64,000 nt of DNA, from contig OY970187.1 in assembly GCA_963708165.1 (NCBI GenBank), forward strand, positions 1 to 64,000, given 5' to 3'. The DNA comes from Rubricoccus sp963708165. Lineage in GTDB: Bacteria; Bacteroidota; Rhodothermia; Rhodothermales; Rubricoccaceae. Shown here piece after piece: positions 16,845 through 26,977 of the stretch (positions within the stretch are counted from its first letter, which is position 1; every line of letters begins with the position of its first letter). The translations under genes were made by a program, and so were the position numbers. Under the pieces are notes generated by a model. That model had not been told where the DNA came from, searched no databases, and saw only the letters and a list, made by a program, of their open reading frames with translations.

Positions 16845-18005
16845 TTAGCAGGCCAGAGCGGGCGCGTCGGCGGGTTCGGGGACCCAATCTGGGAGCGCAT
16901 TCGCGTGCAGTGCAGCGGGGCCGACGGCGCAGATCTCCCGCCAGCGGCGCGCCCGCACCCGGTCGTACAGCCGGGTGGAATCGTCCCACGGCGACGCGCA
17001 GGGCGCGCCCACCCTGTCCTTCTCATCTCGCGCCAGAGGCGCCGGAGCGAGTGGGTGCGCGCGCCTCTGGCGCACGGCGCCGATGAGCCGGTCGGCTCCG
17101 GCCGCACTGGCGAGCGCGAGCGCAAGCGCGCGGTACGTCGGTCTGGAGAGGAGCAGTGCCGAGTCGTTGCGCAAGGCCTCGGCGGTCCACCGCGCCGCCT
17201 CGCCGTACTGGCCTGCGCGCTGGCATTGCGAGGCGAGGTAGGACGCGAAGTTGGCCCGAGACCAGCGGTAGACCTCTGGCGGGACGTCCTTCCAGTTCGC
17301 CCGCACCCACTGCACGATGGCGTTGTACGAGCGCGCCATCGCGGCCACGTCGCCAGACATCGAGCCTGCTGCGCGGCGGTAGCCCGTGAAGTGGCCCGGC
17401 GCGACGCCGACCTCGGAGCAGGCCGCGACGCGGAGCGAGAGGTCCCAGTCCTCGCAGCCCTGCGCGCCGCGCGCGCGGAGCTCAGGGTCGTAGCCGCCGA
17501 CGCGCTCCACGATGCTCCGGCGGTACAGCGGCACGCTCGCGTTGCCCAGGAAGTTGGCATAGAAGAGGCACAGCGCAAGGTGCCCCTCGGCCCGGCACCG
17601 CGACGACGTGCCGCGCACCACGGACGCCTCGTCGATGGCCGTCCACCACGAATAGACCATGCCCATCGCCTCGCCGCCGCGCCGCATCCGCGCCACCTGC
17701 GCGGCCAGCTTTCCAGGGTACCAGATGTCGTCCGCGTCCAACGGCGCGATCAGCGAGCCTCTGGACGCGGCGATTCCCGCGTTGCGTGCCGTCGCCACGC
17801 CCGCGTTGGGCTGGCAGAGCAGCTGCACGCGCTCGTCCTCCATCCGCCCGACGATGCTCGCCGTGTCGTCGGTCGAGCCGTCGTCGATGACGAGGATCTC
17901 GAACGACGTGTACGTCTGCGCCAGAACCGAGTGCACGCACTCCTCCACCGTGCGGGCGGCGTTGTACGCCGGGACGATGACGGAGACAGCCGGGGTGTGT
18001 GTCAT
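16845..18005 (-). CDS. Family 2 glycosyltransferase
   Basis: 386 residues starting MTHTPAVSVIVPAYNAARTV, the classical GT-A opening. ILVIDDGSTDDT and the metal site APLDADDIWYPG follow, and the acceptor segment contains GCEDWDLSLRVA. The last 150 residues carry no recognised domain. It reads against its neighbours and is monocistronic. The frame could extend to 18227, but the ATG at 18005 matches the family start. Likely role: adding a sugar to the polysaccharide repeat unit. Confidence 0.88.
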   Translation of the reverse strand: MTHTPAVSVIVPAYNAARTVEECVHSVLAQTYTSFEILVIDDGSTDDTASIVGRMEDERVQLLCQPNAGVATARNAGIAASRGSLIAPLDADDIWYPGKLAAQVARMRRGGEAMGMVYSWWTAIDEASVVRGTSSRCRAEGHLALCLFYANFLGNASVPLYRRSIVERVGGYDPELRARGAQGCEDWDLSLRVAACSEVGVAPGHFTGYRRAAGSMSGDVAAMARSYNAIVQWVRANWKDVPPEVYRWSRANFASYLASQCQRAGQYGEAARWTAEALRNDSALLLSRPTYRALALALASAAGADRLIGAVRQRRAHPLAPAPLARDEKDRVGAPCASPWDDSTRLYDRVRARRWREICAVGPAALHANALPDWVPEPADAPALAC

Positions 18006-18428
18006 AAACAGAAGCCGCCGCCTGGAAGCGCCCTCGGGGTGAAGTGGGATCGTGCGTCCATGTCTTCGTCGCAACGAGGACCCTGCACAGAAAGCACCCG
18101 CCGAGGCGTACGCGGCGTCGCATCGCTCGGAGCCGCTCGCCAGAGGCCGCGGCGCCCTAGCCTCTGGCGAGGTGCCCGTGTCGTCATGGCGGTACACCCC
18201 ATGCGCTTGCTTCCACACGGTTGTCATCGCGAGCCCATTCGGCTGCGCTCAGGGCAGGCTCCGCGCGGCGATCTGATGGGTTCTGGCTCGGCGCCACGTG
18301 ATCGCCGCGTCGCACGCTCCTCGCGATGGCACCATTTGGTGAGAGTGCAGGCGGAGCTGATGTTCCCGGCGCCAGAGGCATGCAGATTGGCCTTCGGCAC
18401 TGCGGCCGGGACGCAACGACAGGGGGGC
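18006..18428. other. Divergent intergenic region with a nested inverted-repeat element
   Basis: No gene is supported. It must hold the divergent promoters of the glycosyltransferase (minus) and of the wbaP-like gene (plus), but no clear promoter hexamers are visible. Iterated-word half copies occur at about 18133, 18159 and 18370, and a repeat element occupies 18223-18330. Confidence 0.5.
18223..18330. repeat. REP/MITE-like nested inverted-repeat element
   Basis: Outer arms GTCATCGCGAG (18223-18233) and CTCGCGATGGC (18320-18330) match in 10 of 11 positions as inverted repeats. Inner arms CGCGGCGATC (18264-18273) and GATCGCCGCG (18300-18309) match perfectly. In between lies GCTGCGCTCAGGGCAGGCTC, a sequence that I associate with dispersed repeats in other GC-rich genomes. 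No reading frame is needed to explain it. Confidence 0.6.
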
Positions 18429-19985
18429 ATGCATGGGACTCCGCCCGCTCGATACTCGCCCCTGCCTGCCGCAGCGCTCAAGCGCTCGCGCGTTGCAGAC
18501 CCCAGCGCTCCAGCTCGCCTCGACCGAGGCGCTCGCGCCAGAGGCCGCACCTCAGACCTCGCGCCGCCCGCCTCTGGCGAGGTGTCGTACCGCACGCGCG
18601 CGCTGACCAACTCGCTCGCCCTCGGCGCCGGTGACCTCCTCTCGATGGCCGGCGCCGTCCTGATCGCCTCGACGCTGGGCCACTGGGGACTTGGCCAGCC
18701 CTACGCACTCCCGATGTGGGCGCTCTACCTCGTCGTGCTCTGGTTCGCGGGAGCGTCGCTGCTCCGGCTCCTCCCCGGATGGGGCCTCGGGCCGGTCGAA
18801 GAGCTGAGGCGCGTGACGACGCTGCTCGTCTCCGTTTTCGGCACGCTGGCCATCACGCTTTCCTACGGCAGCGCCGTCGCGAACCTGTACGCGCCAGAGG
18901 GCAGCATCCAACAGGTCCTCCCCGACTTGGCTGTCATCGGCATCGCGTGGCTCGTGTGCGCGATTACGGTCCCGTTGATGCGGACGTGGGTCCGGCGGTC
19001 GCTGATTGAGGCAGGGCGCTGGGGCATTCCGGCCATCGTGTTCGGCGTCGGCGAGGCGCGCGATGCCGTGGCAGGGCTGCTCGGAGACGAGACCGGAACG
19101 GGGTACACGCCCGTCCTCCGCGGGGATCTAGCGTCGCTGGAAGGCGCCGGGCCTCTGGCGTCTCCGCGCACGCCGCCGCAGTCGGTGGCCGTGCTCGCGC
19201 TCGAAGGGCTCGAACGCGGCCACGCGTCGCGCCTCCTAGAAGGGCCTCTGGCGGCGTTCCGCACCGTGATTGTCGTACCCGACCTGATGACCACGCCGTG
19301 CCTGTGGGTGCGCCCGCGCGACCTCCGCGGTGTGCTCGGCTTGGAGATCACGCAGAACCTCTCCAGCCCGGCCTCGCGCCTCACCAAGCGGCTGTTCGAC
19401 ATCGCGCTCGTCACGCTCTCCGCCCCCATCTGGGTGCCAGTCTGCCTCGCGATTGGGGCGCTGATCTGGCTCGAAGACCGCGCGTCGCCGCTGTTCCTCC
19501 AAGAGCGCATCGGCTCGGACGGCCGCACGTTCCAGACCTACAAATTCCGCACGATGCGCCCGGACGCCGAGGCCGTGCTTCAGCGACGCCTCGCAAGCGA
19601 CCCCGCGCTACGCGAGGAGTGGGAAACGCACTTCAAGCTGCGCCACGATCCCCGCATCACGCGCGTTGGGCGTCTGCTTCGCGGCCTCAGCCTGGACGAG
19701 CTTCCGCAGATCCTCAACGTGCTCCTGGGCCACATGTCGCTGGTCGGCCCGCGGCCGCTGCCGAGCTACCACCACGAGGTGCTCTCCTCTGGCGCGCAGT
19801 CGCTGCGCGAGCAGGTCCGCCCGGGCATCACCGGCCTGTGGCAGGTCTCGGGCCGAAGCGACATCGGCAACGAAGGGATGGAGCTCTGGGACCCGTACTA
19901 CGTCCGCAACTGGTCGCTCTGGCTCGACGCCGTCATCCTCGTCCGGACGGCCCGCGCGGTCCTCGCGCGCTCCGGCGCGTACTGA
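18429..19985 (+). CDS. WbaP-type polyprenyl-phosphate sugar-1-phosphate transferase
   Basis: 518 residues from the ATG at 18429, or 467 from a GTG at 18582, which begins closer to the first membrane helix. Four or so N-terminal helices (LLSMAGAVLIASTLGHWGLG onward) and a CoA-binding-like middle part lead to the catalytic domain from about residue 320: a membrane segment (LFDIALVTLSAPIWVPVCLA), then KFRTMRPDAE near 370 and DELPQILNVLLGHMSLVGPR near 422. It starts repeat-unit synthesis by placing a sugar phosphate on undecaprenyl phosphate at the inner membrane. Which sugar (galactose or glucose) cannot be told. Confidence 0.9.
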   Translation: MHGTPPARYSPLPAAALKRSRVADPSAPARLDRGARARGRTSDLAPPASGEVSYRTRALTNSLALGAGDLLSMAGAVLIASTLGHWGLGQPYALPMWALYLVVLWFAGASLLRLLPGWGLGPVEELRRVTTLLVSVFGTLAITLSYGSAVANLYAPEGSIQQVLPDLAVIGIAWLVCAITVPLMRTWVRRSLIEAGRWGIPAIVFGVGEARDAVAGLLGDETGTGYTPVLRGDLASLEGAGPLASPRTPPQSVAVLALEGLERGHASRLLEGPLAAFRTVIVVPDLMTTPCLWVRPRDLRGVLGLEITQNLSSPASRLTKRLFDIALVTLSAPIWVPVCLAIGALIWLEDRASPLFLQERIGSDGRTFQTYKFRTMRPDAEAVLQRRLASDPALREEWETHFKLRHDPRITRVGRLLRGLSLDELPQILNVLLGHMSLVGPRPLPSYHHEVLSSGAQSLREQVRPGITGLWQVSGRSDIGNEGMELWDPYYVRNWSLWLDAVILVRTARAVLARSGAY

Positions 19986-19992
19986 GCGCGTG

Positions 19993-20010
19993 GCCTCTGG
20001 CGCCAGAGGC
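19993..20010. terminator. Palindrome behind the wbaP-like gene
   Basis: GCCTCTGGCGCCAGAGGC starts 8 bases after the stop codon at 19983-19985. It is one of three hairpins in the convergent gap up to 20193. Confidence 0.45.
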
Positions 20011-20067
20011 TGCGACGGGGGACTGTGCTCGCGAGGTGGGCAGCCGAGCGTGCTGGGTTCGCTTCGC

Positions 20068-20088
20068 GGACGCCTCGGCGAGGCGTCC
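20068..20088. terminator. Hairpin unrelated to the iterated word
   Basis: GGACGCCTC (20068-20076) and GAGGCGTCC (20080-20088) pair perfectly around a 3-base loop. The hairpin lies midway in the gap between two convergent genes and could terminate transcription from both sides. Confidence 0.45.
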
Positions 20089-20110
20089 CTACCACATCGA
20101 GATCGCACGC

Positions 20111-20128
20111 GCCTCTGGCGCCAGAGGC
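20111..20128. terminator. Palindrome before the end of the beta-helix gene
   Basis: GCCTCTGGCGCCAGAGGC, 66 bases past the stop (at 20194) of the minus-strand gene. It is the third hairpin in this convergent junction. Confidence 0.45.
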
Positions 20129-20193
20129 GTGGGACACGGATCGCGTGGTTCTCGTGCGCGCGCAGAGATCGGCCGTGCCTCCCAACGCGATCA

Positions 20194-22166
20194 TTAGCGG
20201 CCCGCCCCCACGTTGGCTGGCATGGGCCGAGCATCGCCCCACGCGTCGTGGGCGAGGTGGTAGACCGCCGCGTCGCGCCGAGGCCCCGCGTCGAATCGCA
20301 GATAGAGAGACGAGGGGACAGCCACCGCTGCGCCCCGCGCGGGCGAGCCCGCAACGAGCCGCAGCATCCCGGCCACGGTCGAGGTATCCGCGAGCACCGC
20401 CAGCGGCGTGCTAAACGTGTTGCGCCCGTCCCCGCCCGCCTGCGCGGTGGGCGCGCGGTAGGCGCGAGTCCCGGCCTCTGGCGCCCAGGCGAGGTTGCCG
20501 CCCCAGATGGTGCTCGCCGTCCCCCGCTGCCACCCAGGCCGCGGCCCCGCGGAGTTGCACGCGCTGGCCTCTGGCGTTGGCATAGGCCTCTGCGGGGCGG
20601 GCCAGCAGGAGGTTGTTGAGAAACGCGTTGCCCCACGACCGGAGCGGGCGCCCGCCAGAGGCCGGGGCGTACGGGTTCTGGCCCGAGCGCGCCTCGTCCG
20701 GGCCGCACGCGGGGTCGCCGTCGTGCTCGCACGGCCACAGCGAGCGGTCGTCGGAGAGCACGACCAGGGCCGCGTTCGAGGCCTGGACGACCGTATTGAA
20801 CGCGACGACGTTTGCGCTGGCGTCGGTCAGGCGGAGGCATCCGGCCAACCGAGCGCGTCCGGGCGCATCGTCCCGCCGCACCCGGTTGGCGACGCACAGG
20901 TTGCCCGCCACCAAGCTGGAATCGCTGAACAGCTCCAAAAACAGACCTGTGTTCGCGTTGCGCCTGAACAGGTTGGCCGCGATGATGGCGTTGCGGTTGT
21001 GGATGTCGAGCCAGAGGCCGTTGACGTCGTTGTCTGCGAACACGTTGTGCCGCACGATCGAGCCCGCGCGAGCGCGTGAACTTGCCCGCGCCGCCGTGCC
21101 CGCGCGCGGCGGGGTCGGCCCAGCCGTTGCGGCGGACCTCGTTAAAAGCCACCTCTACATCTATAGATCGCGTCCCGCCGACGCCTTCGATCCCGTTGTC
21201 GTGGATCACGTTGCCCACCGCGCTGTGGCCCGAGCCCGCGAGGTCGAGCCCGCCGCCGTTCTGCCAGCCTACGTCCGAGTCCAGGATCGTGCCTCTGGCG
21301 CCGCCCAGGCAGACCGCAAACCTCTGGCGCCGCGCCGTGCCGTGGCGGAACGTCATGCCCGCCACCAGCAGGCCCGTCTGGCGCGACCGCCCGCACGGCC
21401 CGCCAGAGGCGTCGGCGGGGTAGAACAGCTGCCAGCGCTGCCCGATCTCAACCTCGCGCGTGTTGGGGTCGATGGCCTCTGGCGGGTTCAGGTACACCGC
21501 CTGTGGCGCCGATGTCGGTCCCTCTACCCAGAACTGCCCGGCTTCCAGCGTGGGGCGCTGCTCTCCCCCGATGGCCTCCATCATCTCGCCCGCCACCACC
21601 AGCAGTTCCCGGCGCCGCCCACCCGAGGTCTCGCCTCTGGCGGTGCCTTGCGCGCTCCACTCCCACGCGTGGCGCCAGAGGCCCTCACCCATCGGCACCC
21701 ATCCCCCGGCGGGCACGATGTCTGCGCCGCTCACAATGGGACGCTCACCGGGATAGGCCACGAGCGCGAAAACGTCCGCAGTCGGGCGCACGTCCTCGCG
21801 GTACGTGCCCGCCCGGACGACCGTCGCCTGCCCCTCGGCGTACCCGCACCCAGCGATGGTCGTGGCGTCGCCTCGGCCTCTGGCGTCGGCCGTGCAGACC
21901 GTCTCGAAGCCCAGGCTCGCGAGCCACGCCTCGACCGCGACGCACGCGCCTTCGGCGGAGACGTGCCCGGCTGGGCACGCGTCGCCGTACGTCGGGGCGT
22001 ACAGCGGGGACGCCGGTCCCCAGGGCACGTCGTCGGAGCTCGCGCCACCATTTGAGGACCATTCCATGCCTCCGAGTCCCGCCAGAGGCGTGGCCATTCC
22101 GTCGCCCGCGGCGTCTGTCCCAGGCCAACATGCAGCCGCGACGAGGCAGGCCGCCACGATCACCAT
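20194..22166 (-). CDS. Secreted right-handed beta-helix lipoprotein (frame broken twice)
   Basis: Starts with a lipoprotein signal peptide (MVIVAACLVAAACW, lipobox AAAC). Then come the first coils of a parallel beta-helix (ATVVRAGTYREDVRP, AYPGERPIVSGADIVPAGGW) and repeated short strands with turn-forming Asn and Gly (SAVGNVIHDNGIEGVGGTRS, AFNEVRRNGWADP, MRHNVFADNDVNGLWLDIHN). The frame breaks near 21070 and again near 20540; all three parts are conserved and collinear, about 655 residues. Such proteins bind or cleave polysaccharides at the cell surface, but no lyase active site could be placed. It is a paralogue of the beta-helix part of the gene at 23201. Confidence 0.72.
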
Positions 22167-22333
22167 TCGGGAGAAGTAGGGCCACAGACCGTAAAACCAT
22201 GCCCTGTGGTCACTCCAATCACGATGAATGCCTGAGGTTCTAGTGAGGGACGGCGTGCGAGCGGAATTCTGCTCACGTGCCGCACGCTGGTGCCGCGAGA
22301 GGGCACCGGACACGAACCGACCGGGGTGAGTGC

Positions 22334-22786
22334 TCATGATTTCGAGCGCTCAGCGCGGCACGTCTGTCCCGCTGTCCCGCCAGAGGCGAGCGCCAGCCAG
22401 GCGCCAGAGGCCATGCTACTGGAGTCCAGGCGGGCTTTTTTTTTGTGCCGCAGCCCGTCTTCCAACACCACGCGGTTGACCGTCGCCCGGCTCACCACCA
22501 CACCGCGCTCCTCTGCCAGGCGCGCGGCCAATTGCGCGGCCGTCGCCTCTGGCGCCTGAGCCAGCCAATCCGCGAGCGCCTCGCGGTCTGCGTGCGAAAG
22601 CCGAGGCAGCGGTCCACGCCGAGCGCGAGACGGTGCGACGGACCCGGTCGCTCGGTAGAGCCGCTTCATCTTCTGCACGAACGAGCGGCTAACGCCGAAG
22701 CGGTCCGCGACAGCCTGCTCGGACGCGTCGCCGAGCAACGCCGCATCGAGCACGCGGCGGCGGAGGTCGTCGGAGTAAGCGGCCAT
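22334..22786 (-). pseudogene. IS630-family transposase, N-terminal part only
   Basis: Residues 1-115 match the helix-turn-helix half of IS630 transposases (AYSDDLRRRVLDAALLGDAS, EQAVADRFGVSRSFVQKMKR, and the second helix-turn-helix ATAAQLAARLAEERGVVVSR). It ends at GLRHKKK, encoded by a run of nine A, where IS630 elements continue with the DDE half, often by frameshifting on such a run. Here the DDE half is absent and the sequence changes at once into copies of the iterated word. This is therefore an old remnant, with no second inverted repeat seen. Confidence 0.75.
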
Positions 22787-23172
22787 GGGCGGTGTCGGCG
22801 GCGGCAGCTTTCGAATACTCTAGCCCGCTACTGCATCCTGCGCAGAACGCGTGCAGTTGAGGAATACCCGAGGAGCCGAGCCTCTGGCGGATTGAGGGAC
22901 TCTTCAGTCGTCCCGAGCGCGTCTCGTTGCCGAAGGTTTTCCTGATAAACAGCTTGGACGCGAGGAAGGCCAAAGCCCTTATATGACGCCTACGCAACGA
23001 AAACGCGTCGCGATGCTCATACGTGATGGCTATATCGCTCCCTCTCGCGAGGGTGAACACGATGGTTTGCCCTCCGGGTTAACCTTATGCCCCACGGGGC
23101 CGATAGGACTACTGACGCCCCGGCAGTGGTCGTGTGGCATTCGCCGTGAGCCCGACCACGTGGCTCCCACCT
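22787..23172. other. Intergenic region upstream of the type IX cargo gene
   Basis: No gene is supported. One iterated-word half copy lies near 22880. The AT-richer part (22920-23060) is the likely place of the promoter of the gene at 23201, but no motif is clear. Confidence 0.4.
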
Positions 23173-23186
23173 CCCCCCCCCCCCCC
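23173..23186 (+). promoter_or_regulatory. Run of 14 C just upstream of a surface-protein gene
   Basis: Fourteen consecutive C end 14 bases before the ATG at 23201, between promoter and start codon. Homopolymer tracts of this length are prone to slipped-strand changes. By analogy with phase-variable surface genes elsewhere, a change in length could alter expression; this is inference. The length may also be misread by sequencing. Confidence 0.45.
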
Positions 23187-23200
23187 ACCCTACCCGTTCC

Positions 23201-26200
23201 ATGCACCGCTTCACCGCGATCAAGCACCCGTATACCCTCGCGATACTCTGCTGCGTTCTCTTCTGCGTATCCAACGTCTCCTCTGCCCAGTCCTTTCACC
23301 GCGACTGCGGAGTGGGTCGTCTCGTCGATGACGCAACGGGCTCGTGCGGCAACGCGGAGACCATCCTGTCCCGCGACGGCGATTTGTTCTGGGTCGACCA
23401 GGCCACAGGCAACGACGGCAACCCCGGCACGAAGAGCCGCCCCTGGAAAACGATCTCGCGCGCCAACAAAGCCGGGCAGCTCACGCCTGGCGACGCCGTC
23501 CTCGTCCGTGCAGGCACCTATCGCGAAGAAATCCGGCCCCGCTCGGCGGGCGCTTCGGGCCGCCTCATCACCTTTGCCGCCTATCCGGGCGATGTCGTGA
23601 CGGTCTCGGGATCGGACATCGTGAACCGTCCGAACTCGGGCTACAACGGCTGGAAGGCACAGAAGCGACGGCTCCTGGCGCCACGACTGGGTCTGGGACG
23701 CGCTTCCCTCCGAAGGCTCGCCTCTGGCGGATCGCCGTCGCGAGCTGTTCGCCGTCAACGGGGACGTTCTGCGGCAGCTGAGCGGCACCTCGCGCCCGAC
23801 CGTCGGTCCCGGCCAGTTCTGGGTCCAGGGCAACGACAGCGCCCCCACGGCTGTCTACCTGCGCACCAACGGCAACACCAATCCGAACGCGCAGTTCGTC
23901 GAGGTCGGCCAGCGCGACCTTCTCTTCCAGCCCCAAAGCCGCGACGTGTGCACGCGCTCCGAGGATGGCTACTACCGTGTGCTCCTGTTCCGCTTTACGC
24001 ACTCGACGTCCAAGCGCCAGAGGATGGCCGTTTGCACGGGCTCCCAGGGAAGCCGCATCGAAGAGATCGAGACGGTCTGGAACAACGCGGGCGGCATCCA
24101 GCTGACCGGCAGCGACCACGTCGTGCGCGGTGTCATCGCGAACAACAACGGAACCGAGGGCATCGGCGCGCAGGGCTGTGACCGCTGCACGGTGGAATAC
24201 TCCGAAGTCCGCGGCAACCACTGGAAGTGGTGGCAGGACGAAGGCGGCCGCTCACACGGCGGCGGTGGCAAGATCACCGGCACCACGCGCTCTACGTTCC
24301 GCTTCAACACCTACGCCGACAACGAAGGCGCCGGCATCTGGCTCGACGAGGACGCCAACGACAACGAGATCTACGGCAACCGCGTCTCCAACAACCTCAA
24401 GCAAGGCATCCAGATCGAGCTCCACTCCGACGACAACCGGATCTACAACAACGTCGTCACCGGCACGCGCTACTACAGCTCGATCTGGAACGGCATCGGC
24501 ATCTCGATCTCCGTCAGCGCCCGCAACCTCGTCGCCTACAACACGGTGTTGTCCAACAACGGGACGGGCATCCGCGTCGGCGGAGACAACCGGGGGGTGT
24601 CGTCCCAGACGACCGTCTACAACAACCTGTTCGTAGGCAACGCCCTCGCCGCCGAGGCGGGACGCGACATCATGGTGCTCGGCAGCGGCTCGTCCAGCGC
24701 GCTCTCCCCTTGGGAGCTCGTCAACACCAACCGGATCGACGGCAACGGCTACGGCAAGCGCGACCCCAACGACGTGCAGCCCAACGAGGCCAACTTTATG
24801 GTCTCCCCCTCGGGCCTGGGCGATGGCGCCCTGTACTCGAACACGCTGAGCGAGTGGCAGCGACCTGCAGGCTTTGATGCCCGCGGGCTGATCACCAATC
24901 CGTCGAAGCCCGGCTTCGTCAACGCAGGCAATTTCGCTCACCGGCTGGAAGCTGAGCGCATCCAGCCAGTACGCCGGTCGCGCCGTCGCGCTGCCCCAGG
25001 GCATCGCGGCCATCCGAACGGACGTGTTCGGCAACGCGCGCCCGGCCTCTGGCGGGTCGCTCGGCGCCCACGAGCTCAGCGGCGGGACCACACCGACCGA
25101 ACCCACCCCGCCTGGTCCCTCGGACCCCAGCGACGTCGTGTTCGCCGTCAACGCGGGCGGCAACGCCTTTACCGCCGCCGACGGAACGATCTACCAGGCC
25201 GACGCCCGGTTTACAAGCGGTCGCCCTCGCAACACCAACGCCCCCATCGCTGGCACCCAGGACGACGCGCTGTACCAGACGGCCCGCGCCGGGCAGTTCG
25301 CGTACAGCGTTCCGCTTCCCGCAGACACCTACGAAATCACGTTCCATTTCGCCGAGTTTGTCTACGACGGACCTCGCCAGAGGCGCTTTGACATAGAGGC
25401 CGAAGGCAACGCCGTCGCGAGCGACGTCGACATCTTTGCGGCGGTCGGGGCCAACACCGCGTACACCCGCAAGGCGACCGTCGTCGTCACCGATGGCAGC
25501 CTCGATGTCCGGTTTGTGCAGGACATCAAGGGGCCCGTGCTTTCGGCGATGACCGTCCGCGCCACAAACCCCGCCCCTCCGCCGCCGAGCGGTGAGGTGG
25601 CGTTCGCCGTCAACGCGGGCGGCAACGCCTTTACCGCCGCCGACGGAACGGCCTACCAGGCCGACGCGCGGTTCACAGGCGGCCGCCTCCGAAGCACCGA
25701 CACAGACATCGCCGGAACGCCCGACGACGCGCTCTACGGCACGGCTCGCGCCGGGCAGTTCGCCTATGCCGTGCCTCTGGCGAACGGCACCTACAGGCTC
25801 ACGCTCCAGTTCGCCGAGTTCGTCTACGACGGAGCCGACCAGCGCCTGTTCGACGTCGAGGTGGAGGGCGTCGAAGTGGTGACTGACCTCGACCTCTTTG
25901 GGACAGTCGGAGGGAATGCCGCCTACGACCAGACCGTCACCGTCGTCGTGACGGATGGCGAGCTCGACGTTCGCTTTCTCCAGGACCGCAAGGGCCCCAC
26001 GCTTTCTGCGATGACCGTCCGCGCGTTCGACGCGAAAAGCGCGGCGGGAACGACGACAGAGAGCATGGTCACAGACGAGACGAGTCCTCTGGCGCTCGCG
26101 CCAGCGGCTCCCAACCCGACGCGGGGCACGGCCACGCTTCGGTACACCGTCCCCGAAGCCTCAGCGGTTCGTATCGACGTGCTCGACGTGCTTGGCCGGT

Positions 26201-26346
26201 CCGTAGCCATCCTGGTCGACGAGACGCGGCAGGCCGGGGAGCACGCCGTCACGTTTGACGGCACGCGGCTGCCCAGCGGTGTCTACATCGTTCGGCTCCA
26301 AGCCGGTGACCAGGCCGCCGTGCAGCGCTTGACGCTGGCTCACTAA
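23201..26346 (+). CDS. Secreted beta-helix protein with two malectin-like domains and type IX sorting domain (frame broken twice)
   Basis: About 1048 residues. The order is: signal peptide (YTLAILCCVLFCVSNVSSAQ), a right-handed beta-helix domain (WVDQATGNDGNPGTKSRPWK and many N-turn repeats such as NEIYGNRVSNN to about 24,900), two malectin-like domains (about 25,135-25,560 and 25,600-26,020, each opening FAVNAGGNAFTAADGT), and a type IX secretion sorting domain (26,070-26,343: APNPTRGTATLRY, VLDVLGRSV, SGVYIVRLQAG). Frame breaks near 23,670 and 24,950 are single extra bases; all parts are conserved. It is probably a surface-bound carbohydrate-binding or -degrading protein. It is followed by a strong terminator and preceded by a C14 tract. 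Confidence 0.82.
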
Positions 26347-26368
26347 CCCTTACACGTTCTATTCGAAA

Positions 26369-26400
26369 GCCCCGCCGATTCTACATCGGCGGGGCCTTTT
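26369..26400 (+). terminator. Rho-independent terminator
   Basis: GCCCCGCCGAT (26369-26379) and ATCGGCGGGGC (26385-26395) form a perfect 11-bp stem with loop TCTAC, followed by CTTTT. It lies 23 bases after the stop of the type IX cargo gene and is the clearest classical terminator in the window. Confidence 0.9.
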
Positions 26401-26480
26401 GCGTGGGGCTGCGAGCGGTCCCACACACCTCGTGGCGGAGCAACGCGATCGACTCCGCTTTTACCTTTGAGGGTTAGGTA

Positions 26481-26498
26481 GCCTCTGGCGCCAGAGGC
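26481..26498. repeat. Intergenic palindrome of the iterated word
   Basis: GCCTCTGGCGCCAGAGGC between the classical terminator and the end (26543) of the small minus-strand gene. It is in the right place to end that minus-strand transcript. Confidence 0.5.
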
Positions 26499-26542
26499 GT
26501 CGAGTGATTTGCCGGCCGCAGGTACCGCGAGGTGTAGGTCGG

Positions 26543-26734
26543 CTACTCGGGGCGATCAGGCTCCGGAGGCATCGGCGTCGAGTCCAATTCGTCGTAGAAC
26601 GACTTGTAGAACTTGGCGAGGCGCTCTGCCGTGGGATCGGTTGAGGTTAAGCGCGTAAGTGCGTCGCGCTCATCCGGTTGGAGCGTGTGAGGGTAGCGAA
26701 CCAAACGTTCGATACGGTCTTCGAGGTCAATCAT
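26543..26734 (-). CDS. Small hypothetical protein
   Basis: 63 residues from the ATG of MIDLEDRIERLVRYPHTLQP, acidic and helical, ending in a Pro-rich tail (STPMPPEPDRPE). The frame continues upstream to 26935, but the extra part does not look like protein. It is divergent from the gene at 26978. The pattern LxDRIERLVRYPxTL.PDERDAL recalls the short N-terminal part of some anti-sigma factors, but there is no zinc-binding motif, so no function is claimed. Confidence 0.5.
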   Translation of the reverse strand: MIDLEDRIERLVRYPHTLQPDERDALTRLTSTDPTAERLAKFYKSFYDELDSTPMPPEPDRPE

Positions 26735-26977
26735 CGGTGGTGGGTGACGATGCGGCAAGCTCGTGCCAAAAGCTTGACAGTGCACGTGAACAGGCGCACG
26801 GTCCTGCGGCAGGATGAGCCAAAAGCTTGGGTCTGAAGGGAGGAAAAGCTCACATCGCGTCACTACGGGTGCTCTACTCTTCTCGTCCCAGGCCGGGACA
26901 AGCCAATAACTCTGGGGAGAACGACGCACGACCAAGCTTTCTCGATCCCTCGAAATGTGATTCCCTCCTTATGTCAT

